Below, piece by piece: positions 24,432 to 36,400 of a DNA stretch of 64,000 nt. Each line of letters opens with the position of its first letter. Within the stretch, counting starts at the first letter, position 1. A program made the translations under genes and the position numbers. The notes beneath the pieces were generated by a model. It was not told where the DNA came from and searched no databases. It saw nothing but the letters and a program-made list of their open reading frames with translations. Source of the stretch: Stichopus chloronotus (lineage: Eukaryota; Echinodermata; Holothuroidea; Aspidochirotida; Stichopodidae); contig CM037838.1 of assembly GCA_021234535.1 (NCBI GenBank), forward strand, positions 29,489,969-29,553,968, given 5' to 3'.

Positions 24432-27400
24432 GTAAGTATTACATGATGTCCAATAGAAACGTTTGGAGGTGATGGAAAGTGTAAATACTTTTCCCTGCTT
24501 CATTCTTTTGGCCATACGTTTCCCTCAACCAAAATGCATCTTATAGTACCGCAGTAGTACTTATAGTTTTGTCTCCAATTGCAACTCGACTTAGTCAACA
24601 GTCCAAAGACAACTGATAAGTTGGTGTAACGTTAAGTCTAGCCTACAATTGTCTATACTTAGCCGACGCAGGGCCGCTGTAGAAACTAGTTTCATGTGAG
24701 CTATTCAAAGGCTAGTGAGTAGCGTATACACTTAAACAATACAGTACATAGTCTGTAGCCTAGGCTAACTGGCAAAGATATGGGACAAGATCTGCTTAAC
24801 CAAATATAGCCTAGTCTACAAGTGTGATATTAAATAGTGATGGTCGAATGCGCACTTCAGGCTACTATAATACTAATTACTACTAAGAATCAATCACTTA
24901 CTGTCATTCACAGATTGTCATCAGGGTTTCCCCTGGGTTTTTCAGAGTATGAGGCGGTGAGGGTGAATTACTTGACGCTGCCATGAATTTTGGGTTCAAA
25001 TCCGTACTTAGTAGGTTCTCGAAGAATGGGCGATTCTAGGATTTTGACCATGATATAAACAGCGCTAGAAAGAGTGTAAATCTCCAGGAGGGTAGTCACA
25101 ACGTAGTTGGATTTCCCGCCACTTAATGGCGCCGTCGGCGTCATTCCTTAGCGAAACAATTGTCATACCAATGTGGGGTCAATGGGCCTGCCATAGGGCC
25201 CCCTGAGGGGTCCATGGACCATCCCGGTAGGGGTTCAGGGTGCACAGCACCCGGAAACTCAGCGATTTTAGCGTTTTTAGACGTGTACGAATCATTTGAA
25301 ATACATGCTAAATTTCAACGGGTGAAAACAGGATAGTCCTATCAGAAAAAAAATCATTGATATTGCTTCAAAATCAAAACGTTCTATGAAATGTTGCACA
25401 TGTCATGTAGAGTAAACTGTATTAGGCCTACATACATTTTTGAAGTTGAAATGTCCTCAAAAGTTTCGTGAAAAGAATCACGTAAGATCTTGTGCAGCCT
25501 TCCGAAAATTTTAAGTAATCATATCCTAACACAGTGGGTGTATACTGAATAGCCTAACCACCCTGGCAATTCATATTCCCATATTACAGGGAACAACCGA
25601 CATTTTGTAAGTTGCAGGTCTCAGAGTTTTATTGTTTTGTTCATTGATCATAGTCACTTTAAAATGTTTAGACTAAAGGTTTGAAGAAGCAGACTATTGG
25701 TTTCGTGAGGGTTTTGGACATAGAAATATATACATTCCTTTTTGTATTTCAATGGGTTGTGATATGTCCGCTAGCTGTCATTCTGCAGATAATTTGCGTA
25801 TGCAGGCAGGCCTAAGGCAGGCCTAAGCTTATGCTTTTTAATTGACATTGAATGTAGTAAATGAGGTATACGTAGAATCCTCTGGAAACATTTGCCAACG
25901 TTGTTTTTTTCACATATATAACTTATATATATAAGGGCACATATATTAGGGCATCCTATTGCAGTAATAGCAATTTACTTCAATTTTGTTGAAGATTGAA
26001 TGTGGATGGGGCATTTCGGATACACATTTGAATGGATTTATTTACCAGTTATTTTTGGACGTAACTATTTAGGAAACCACATGTGAGATCTCTACCGTAC
26101 CATTCTGTGATCGAATGTTCAAAACAAGTTAAACACAGCCAGAAGTACAAAAGCGGATTTCCCGCAAGACGCAAAATTTCCCGGGAAGGAGCCTCCTGCT
26201 TCCCGACTTTTTCCAGCCCTGTCATATAAACATGTGAGGCGGTAATAACGGTATTTTTTGGCGAGGTGGTCTTCAAATGTTGCGAGGCGGCTGCCTTTGG
26301 AATTAAGTACCAGGGGAAACCCTGGTCATAATTGGAATGTTACAGTACTTCGGTATGGTAGACGTGCACTTAACCACATTAACCAGCCATGCCCACCATT
26401 GTGGAAATATACCTACTCACACATAGTTGCACCCCGACATTGAACAAGGGGCATTTATGCAAACTACAACATTAGTGAAATGATTGTGGGGGCGGTTTGA
26501 TTGCTGGAGGATCCCTACAAACGAAGTTGTTGAGAGTAAGTATTCCGATACTTATTTCTGTTCAAAGCTTTGAAGGCGTTTATTGAAGTACTGCTCGCTT
26601 CTTTGACCGGGAAGCTATTCCAGGCATTAACAATACGAAAGGAAAGCAAATGTTTCCTAACATCTAGATGACATTGACCCTTAAGAAGTTTAAAAGTATG
26701 TCCTCCGGTAACACCAGTGTCCCTCAAAGTGAACAAGACCCAATGGTCAACATCTTCAAGATCATGAACCAGACGGAAGACCTCAAGGTCTGCTTTGAAA
26801 CCCCTTAAAGGCTGTAATGCATCACCCCAGACAGTTTGAATTCTCTCAACCACCTACCTCTAGTCCCTCCCTCAGCCTGTCTTACATTCCTCCACATGTG
26901 TAATCAAAACAATGGATCCCTGTGTATGCTGTGTAATACAAGCTGCTCTGCATCTTTCGAATTTGCTGGCAATCTAAGAGTACTGTAACTTAGAACCAGT
27001 TGAGAATTTTCCTTTCAGGGAGGTAAAAATATAGCTTAGGGTGATGCAATACAGCCTTTAAGTGTAATGACATTTGTCCAAGTAGGTCCAATATACTACA
27101 ATGAGGTAACTCATTAGGACCAGGATTCACATGAGTGAAAAGGCTCTCAAGCGTGTTTTGTCTCAATGCATTATGGTTCTACAACGGCAACTTTTCACAG
27201 AAACAGGAGGCCATATATGTCAGCCATTTTCAATTAAAAATACAAGAGACCCCTGCAAGTGCATGCTCAATTGTCTTGGAAAGTCGTTACAATTTACTGT
27301 GTTTTTTGGCCTTACAGACCTCTGATATATATAATGAGACAAGGGACTGTAAGACAGATTGCTGACTACTGCTGGTGCTGAAAGTTTGCCTAAGTACAAT

Positions 27401-30400
27401 AACCTAGGATTTCTTGTCTTATTCTCATCTTTACCTCTTTTTATTCCCCAAAGACGTTCCAATAAGTTCTGTTGAAATTGGACATGGCTTATTTGAAACA
27501 AAACATCAGTCAAAAACAGAATCTCTCAGCAAATTGACTAGACCCAACGATTATAGATCCCCGTCTCCTGTTTTAGCTTTCCACATAACTATGTCAGTTT
27601 TGGAAGCAGAACTGTCCAATGGGAAAAGGCAATTTAGGGAAGGGAATTCCCCTAATTGTACATAATGTGACATCACTACCCATATTCGATCGTTGTTCAT
27701 ATTGTAGTGCTGTCAGATATATGTACTGTTTAATTTGCTAAACGTTTAAACAGTCGAAATAAATGGTTGCATATTGTTTAAAAGTTCTCAAAATATATAT
27801 CATTTTGGCGTACAGTGCGCTGACTTTTATTTCCAGCTTTGACTCAGATACATGTACCGTTTAATTTGCTAAATGTTTAAACAGTCTGAATAAACAGTTT
27901 TATACTGTTGAAACGTTCTCGAAATATATATCATTTTTGCGTACAGTGCGATGACCTTTACCTCCAGGTTTATCTTGTGTACGATGCTTTCGATACGCAG
28001 AGATCATACACATGGTTTTCTCATTGGTTGCAACTGGTAATAATTAGTAAATAAATCCATCTACATATGTATCCCAATCGCATAATCCATGTTCAGTCTT
28101 TACCAAAATGAAAACTAAATTACTAGTTTTGTAAATAAATGCCTGTATTTTTTACTCATGATCAACATTTTGCAAGTCATGTAAAAGGGAAAACGTCATT
28201 AGCAAGTGTTTTCAGAAGATTCTACGTATACTAACTTGACATCTTCCATTGTCAATTAAAAAAAGCATAACGTTAGGCCTGGCTGTGCACGCCGTCTCCA
28301 AAGTGACAACGAATGTACCACAACCCATAGAAATACATGTATGACCATTTCTATGATCAAAACCCTTCACAATGCCAACTTTCTGCTACTTCAAATAGTT
28401 TATCTAAACATTTTTAAGTGACTAAGTTCAATGAATGAAACAAAAAAATATTGTTTAAATGTTTATTGAAAAAATCTGGAATTGTCAACATACAAGACAT
28501 CGTTTCTTACCTGTAATATGAAAATATGAGTCGCCAAGGTGGTTAGGCTTTTTGCAATATTCCCACTACTTTATGATATCATTACTTAAAATTTTCGGGA
28601 GGCTGTGCACGATCTTACCTGTTCCTTTTCATGAGATTTTGCAATATCAATGATTTTGTTCTGATTGAACTTTCATGTTTTCATCCCATACACTACACCA
28701 TTCTACTGCGAGACTGACGGTCAAGGAGACTTTCCAGAATCCCCATTCATAGATTTTGTTACTTGAAATACAGTATGCTACGGCATTTTATGCAAGTGGG
28801 TACAGTATCTTTGATCGGAAAAGAATCAGTGGGATTGAGGGATCAAAGAGTTAAAAAACAGGATTTGTTTCTGTGGAAAATCTGAGGCCCTAGTATCAAC
28901 TAAAATAATTGATTTTGTTTTCTGTTATATACGTGGATTACGTTCAAGAATCATATACACTAATTACGTAGATAATTAGTCATGTCCTCTAGCTACAGGA
29001 ATGAACTTACCGCCTTGCATTTTGTATGTAGGTGATTATTATGGTTGACAAGACGGTGATAAGACGGTAAAAACCACAGTTCATTCCCTGCTTTTACGGA
29101 GTTAAAAGGTGGCAGATTGTAATGGTTGAATGGCTAATGTTGTAGTGGATGAAACTTGAAAGTCTTTGAGCAAGCTTATGGAGGAAATCTACATACACAT
29201 TTAGCAGAATTGAGCTCAGCTGAAACGGCCAACCGTTCGTTTAAACTTTTAAGCGTGACAACACTACTGTATCATGTCATAAGTCAACCTTAGTTCAATT
29301 TTATCACAGAGGGCATGTCAAATACACACTGTACAGTAATGTGACTAATTTCTGTAATTTAAAATATCTTCTGACCTTTCATTTATTCACAGGACGTTGA
29401 ATTCAACCAGTTGGGCAGATCAAGTCGAGGAAGGGGAACTGCGTAAGTTGCATTCAATGTGCATATTCTACCGTACATACACTACCACATACACATAAGA
29501 TCTTTTTTTATTGAAAACTGCATATTTATTGAAAGCTGTAGCAATTACTGTTCAGTGACTGTGATTGTTAAAACTTTGGATGTCATGACAAATGCCCCTT
29601 TTTCTCCTCTTCCTACCATAGATGCTCTCCCTCCATCCAAAGTGGTATTTGATGGAAATGTCAAGAGAATTATCAGCTACAAAAGGAGCGAAGAAGGAAA
29701 GCTGCAAAAGGTAACTCATTCAACATTACTGTGCATGGTAGATAACACAGTTTGAACAAAGTCCTGAACTGTTTCAGTCTAAGAGAACATGCAACATTTA
29801 CATGCATTGTCAAACTCAGAGTAAGAAAACAGAATTTTGGTGACAGCTTTGTTGATGTAACTCTCAGGTTATGCTAATTCAGAGGAATGGTCTTTTCTTA
29901 GAGATTCTATGTCCTTGTTGGAAAATGCTGTGCTTGATGACTTGCGCATAGTACAAAGGAGCATGGTTTAAGTATATATGCTATGAATAGCTTTGCAAAG
30001 TCTTGCAAGTTTAAAATGTTACTTTGCAGTGTCATATGGTTCTGGGTCATACAACATTTTCTACAGAATGTATAAACACTGCACTGTGAATAATAGTCTA
30101 TATTCAGGTGTTTACCGTACATGTGATACAATACAGTATCAAAACAATCACTGACTTTACTGTAACACTTACAGTAATCATTCGCTTGGCCAAAAATATG
30201 TACCATCCACTTTGTGGCATGTGCACAGAGTAAAAATCTAGTCACGCAAATTCAAAACTGGTCAAGAACCAGAGCTGGGTCGTAATTCATTCAGAGAAGT
30301 GCAACTTTCTTGATTGGATGTATTGTGAATCAACAGCTTTTGTATGAATTTGTTTTGATGGTTTTGAGAGGAAAAGCTATCACATTTTATTTTCTTCATG

Positions 30401-33400
30401 TATTCGTGTTTTTATTTTCTTTTCTAGATTGTTCAGACTTTTCAAATTGAAAAGAGGAGAGCCTCCAAGACAGTTGCGATGAGGAAGGTAAGACCGATGA
30501 GAAAGAAGAGTCATTATGAAATATGCAAATATGCCATCGGTTGGCAGATCTGATGGCTAATGCTCATCTGCACATGTGGATCAGTTTAAGGGGTTATGAA
30601 GATGCTGTTTGTTATTAACGCCAAAGATAAGACAATTTGTGTCAGCAGTGGTCCAGTAATCCTTTGCTTGTGTAAACTGCTGAATGTCTTTGAAAAAAGA
30701 AGTGTTTGTTGATGTCACAATCACTTTACAGTAGTAAATAACATTAATTCAGACCATGTAACTCTGCAATCTGCTTTGTCATAGTTTGCATGGGTTGAAG
30801 TGGTTTACATTCTTTTTTTTTTTGGGGGGGGGGCAAGTTGGCAGGTGTGGAAGCAAGCGAAAAGGAAGCCATTGAGGTATTTTTGTTTCTTCTTTTCTGG
30901 TTCTAGACTTGGAAGAAATTTGGACTGGCAGAAAAGGATGGACCTGGGCCCAATCCAGCCACGACAACTGTTAATGATGAAATCTTTTTTAATTTTGTAA
31001 CAAATAAAGAGGTACTGTACTGTTTGAATTTCTAGAAACTTGATGATAATGGTACCATTTGAAGTCATGATGACATGTGATTTCATGCGTTTGAGATGCT
31101 GTGCTTGTAAACATGATGCATGAAGGACAGAAATGTACACTTGTCTCATACTGTATTTGTTACAAGAGCCCTATCGTTTTGGCAAAGGTCAAAGGTCATC
31201 TGTAGTTAGCACTGGAGATCAAAGGTTAGCAGATGTCATACTGTGAAAACATTGTATAAAATTTCCAAAAGAAACTGAGGTAAAATGAGCACAATCTAAT
31301 CCTATAATCTTCGCTTACAGTGGGGACACAATAGCTTCATGATGTAAGCATGATATTATCAATTCACAGTTAGCAAGACCCATTCACCCTGCCCTCCCAC
31401 TGTGCTGCCTGTCGTATGTAAGGTTACTCATATAGCTCCAAGTTTCATGAATTAACACAGACAACAGTGTACTGTAATAGACATTGACACAAGCCTCTCT
31501 CAAGTAGAATCACTAGTGCAAGTTGCCTGCAAAATCAAATTTTAATACTGTAAGTATGTGTGATGTTCAATCACGATATTGAGAACAAACACGTTCTGTG
31601 ACTGGTCACTTTAAAAAGTAACTGGCAAGGTCATTTCGTCCCCTTGCACGTTTGCCCCGATTAGTTCACCCTCAAATTACCAGTTAGCCTTAAGCTGTTT
31701 ACCAGTTTGCCCACTGAACACCTACCAGTTCTCCCCCAAGTGCAAACCAGTTCATCCCGCTAATCTGATGGTTGCATTATGTGAAATAAAAAAACAAAGG
31801 TGGGAACAAATTCAAATGGTCATTTGATCCTGTTTTATGGATGAACTATGTTAATTTCGGTTGTATCTGATGAATGGCTTTGCATTTCATGTTCTCTCTC
31901 GTGTTCATTGTGTTGTTCGTGTGTTTGCTCATCTTTTATTCGGTCTTCAAAATTTCAATTAAATATTTGGCTTGATTGGTATCATTACAAGTGTATGTAA
32001 GTCAGTTGGCAAAAATGTTACTCAAAATAAAAACCTTCACTTAGAAACTGAAATAAGTGAACTTGAGCCAGCACATACATTGAGCACAAAATCGTCTGAA
32101 CATGGTTATTTTCTTGTGAATGGTGTGGGTATGCTAGTTCCAAGTTTTCCCCCTTTCATCCACAACTTACCTACATTTTCTTCTAGTAGCGTCTGCTACC
32201 TTAAAATTGCTTTTGTTATCATGAAAGTTGTGGTTGAAAACTATCACAATGGTATTTCATGTCAGGTAGTTCAAGGGGCGATCTGGTAGGTATTTGGGGC
32301 TTAAGGACTTCTACTTTGGGGCAAACTTGCGAACAGGCGAAACATCGGGCCTAATTTATCGGGGAGGAAATTGCAAGGGTGCAAAATGACTAGTAAACCA
32401 GACTGACAAAAGCATCCATTCAAACATGAATGCCAAATACTGCATCCACATTCAATCTTTACCAAAAAGTTTAGTAACTAACTAATCTTGTAGAAGTCAA
32501 TCTATTTTTTTACTCATGCTCAATATTTTTCTTGTTATGGAAAAAACAAAACAATGTTTAACAAATGTTTCCAAATGATAGGATGTATACTCCTTTACGG
32601 CTTAAGCCTGAATATATGCAAACAATTGACGAAGTGACAGCTAGTGAAACGTAACTTTTCTAGAATTACTGTAAATTGTACCAAATCAAAGTAGAGAAGC
32701 TCTTGGAAATTACAACATTGATGCATCATGTCGTACAGCGACTTTTGTTTAAGCGTGGCAAGCTTTTTGCGAAAAGCTTACCAAAGTACGTAGCCTGCTT
32801 GCAAATAAGATGACCTGCACCCGGTCTGCTTCATGAAACTATGTACTGCCAGGACCTGCCATGTTGACATGATCCTTACTTTTAAAAACTGTTGTAAAAC
32901 TTGAATTAACTTTGATATTTAATGTAAAAGACACTGTCGAAACCTGACGTGAAACACGATACACAAGTGGACCCCTAGCGGCCAACCGCAGCACTGCCGT
33001 GAATGACACCTGGTTTAACAAGCATTGTGAAGTTCTTGGCTTAGCTCTAAGATAAACTTGCAGCCAAAGTTGCTTTGTTGGTACAGCAATTGGGTCTGTC
33101 ACCTCTGAAATGAAAAGTGTTCCTGATGGGTGACAGTGGTAGTAGCAGTGAAAGCAGGAAGCATGTAGAATTGAAACTCAGGCTGTATATGCTGCACTAA
33201 TCTCAACTCTCAATGAAGCCATCTCAGCACAAATTCAATTCAAACCTGATCTAAATATTTCAGCCATCAAAAAATTAAAACAAAAACGAAAATGTTTAAA
33301 TTTTTTCTTGAACTTACCGTACATGAAGTTTGCAAATTACAAATTTTTTGCTGATTTACTGTGAGTATGGAATCTACCAAATACAATGCACAGTCACCAT

Positions 33401-36400
33401 TTTGGTTAGGCTATTCTCTATACAGTTTACCATTTTAGCATATCGTTATTTTAAAATTATAAAGCTTTTGCTCGATCATTTATATTTTTTTTACTTGACA
33501 CTTTTGTACATTTTGACTTCAGAGGTGTTTGAACTATAGTTTGTTTTACATGACGTGTGTGCCATTCCAGGGTCACATGAAGTTATTGCCCTCTATGGTA
33601 CCTTTGAGTTTGTTGTTTCTTCAGGCACTTGTCAGATTAAGTGGTTTAACTCACCAATGAACAAACCATCGAAATGTGGGTGATTGTTACAAGTGCATTT
33701 TTCACAGCGCTGGCAAAACATCATGCTATCAACATGCTTCTTTAGACGTGGTGGGCTTGCTTTGGTTGTCACAAAATAACGGAAAAAATTTTGATAGGAA
33801 CATTCCAAATTTGAGCGCATCACACAGTCATCATTAGAATAATCTTGTCAATTTAAACGTTGATACATACCAAAATGAAATAGTGTCTACAAAATGTAAC
33901 GCAAGAATAAAAGAAAACTTAGGTTGTCAAACATGCAAAGCAACAACAATCAAACATGTTGCACTCACACACTGCAGACTGAGGTATGTCATAGTGCTAG
34001 CATTGACAGTGACAAAAACCACTAATTGGCACGACCTCAAAACCCACTTAAAATATCACAAAGACAAGTGACGAAACAAGCCAGTGATTAATGTAAATTA
34101 AAGCAAACAGATTGGTATAAAATGACCCTCCAATCATTGTCACGTTTGAATTAGGTGTTCTTCATTTTTGGAAGCAGTGAAATGTCCCCTCAGTTAAAAG
34201 TGATTGTTGCAATGTGCAAAAGGCAATGCTTTTCTGATTGGAATTCTCTCCAAAATATTAGCCTGTTTTCTTCTATTTTGTCAATTTTGATTTTGAAAGT
34301 TCTGTGAAACTTTTGTTGTAATTTACCAGTTGTTGCATTGTATTTTCAGGTACTGTAGCTTATACCGGTACCGTCTCTCAACTGTCCTTTTGACCCTTTC
34401 ATTTATTTGCTTGATTCTAAATTCTCAGGAATTGCACAATCAACCAGAGGAAGATCCATTACAGAAGTTAAAGGCCTCAAAGATGGGAATGTGTCGTGTC
34501 TGCCAGGGTGACCATTGGACAACAAAATGCCCCTACAAGGATACCTTAGAAAACCTTCGCAAGGAGCTGTCAGCTCAGGAACAAGAGGGCAGCACAGAGG
34601 GAGCCAACAAAAGTAATTAATTTTACTTGACTATATTTCAAATTTCATGAGGCCCAGTTAATGATATTTAAAACAAATCCCAGGAATTAGAAGGTGAAAG
34701 TTGATCAAAAGACAAGTCTTTTCAACATGCTAATATTTTGATGATCACGAAGAATGATTATCATGTTTTAGATCAAATGTAGAGTTTTGATTGGCATGTC
34801 AGGTCTCTTCCAATGGTCATCTGATACAGTCAGGTACCATTTCATCATCTGTAATGGTGAGGTGCTATTTTATCTGTTGTAAGTCAGGTACCATTTCTGT
34901 GGACACCCATGTTCAACCAGTACTGCAGGTGAGTGGGTAAAGGTGTTGGCATTTGAAGCAATGAAGCTTAGCAACAAAGAAGTTTGGTGTTCGATTCCTG
35001 GCCAGGTCGCATCCAAGAGTAATCTGTTTCTCAACTAAACTGACGTTGTGGGAAATAGATACTAAAACTGATCAAAAATTGTTAGGTTGGTAGTCACTTG
35101 ACGTGAAGTGTGACATGTTAGCCACAGACTTGGTCGCTTAGTGTCATAAATAATTGCCCTTCAAGGCTAAACTGTGTTCTGATGTCACGTTGAATTATCT
35201 TGAAGAGTTGCCAGGAGTCGGGTGATTGTTGATGAAAAGTAAAAGATTACAAATACTGGACAAAAGAAACATAAAATATCTGGAGAGGATCTCATGATAT
35301 AAAGGACTTGACATTTGGACACTATCTCATGATAACCTGAAATCATTTAAGTCTCTGGTAAGCCTTATTAACTGTGAAGTACCTGTTGCAGAGGAAAATA
35401 ATCAACTTTCAGAAAATTGAGCCACTACAACACTTTGTAACTGCTAAAGTTGAGGTATGTTCAATCTTGACTGCTGTCCCTAAAGAGAGGTAAAAAGTTG
35501 TCTGGTAGTCTTAATTCTAATGTATGATGCATTGCTACGATTTTTCTTTGAAGAGAGTGTAAGATTTCATAAAAAATGTTAGACTTTTGATAAACGGAAA
35601 CTGATGTCAATAATGTGATCTCTATAGCTGCAGCAGAAACTGGAGAACAACCAGAAGGACCCAAGCCTCCCTCTACCGGTAAATACATTCCTCCAGCTGC
35701 CAGAGACGGTGGTAAGAGGAGAGGAGAATCGATGTCTACAAGAAAAGGTAAACATTCTCATCATCATATTCTAGCTGAGTCCCTTGAGAATGTGACATCA
35801 ATATGTAAGCAAGAGTATACAAACATGTTTTAAGATTTTTCTTAAACACACTAATCGATGAACTGAGTTCATCCATCCAGAGGAGGAAGCTCATTCTATC
35901 ACTACAAAATGACTACGATCACTAAAGCTTTTGCACCTAGTGTGAGGGACAGCCATGTAAAGAAGTTTGGAGAATCAGATAGAAGACTGCATCTAGTATT
36001 TTGTCTGTTCTGGAACGTATTTGCTAAGTAAGAGGGCGCCATGTCACGTATCGACTTACAGACCAATAGACATGTTGAAATGGATCCTGTATTGAACTTG
36101 AAGCCAATGCAATAGTGGAGAGGAAGGTGTCATTCATGAGCAGAAAGCAAGATGGGCAGCAAAATTTTGTAAGGGTTGATGTCTAGTAGTTCCTGTAAGT
36201 GATTAAAAATAGCACAAAACTAAAGAGTCACGAACAAGTACTTTGCCCGATTCGGACGTCAGGCTCTTCTGAAGAGACCCACTTTACTGAGGGTTGTTAG
36301 AGACAGTTTTACATTTAGCAGTTATATGTTTATCAAACATCAGTCAACCTTTAAAAAGTGCTGACTGTACACCACTGTTCAGAGGTAGCTGCTCAAGTGA

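Noticed and set aside
30800..31149. Frames of 66 and 114 codons overlapping eIF3g exon 5
   Set aside because: They are shadows of exon 5 in other phases; the true frame gives TWKKFG and GPGPN.
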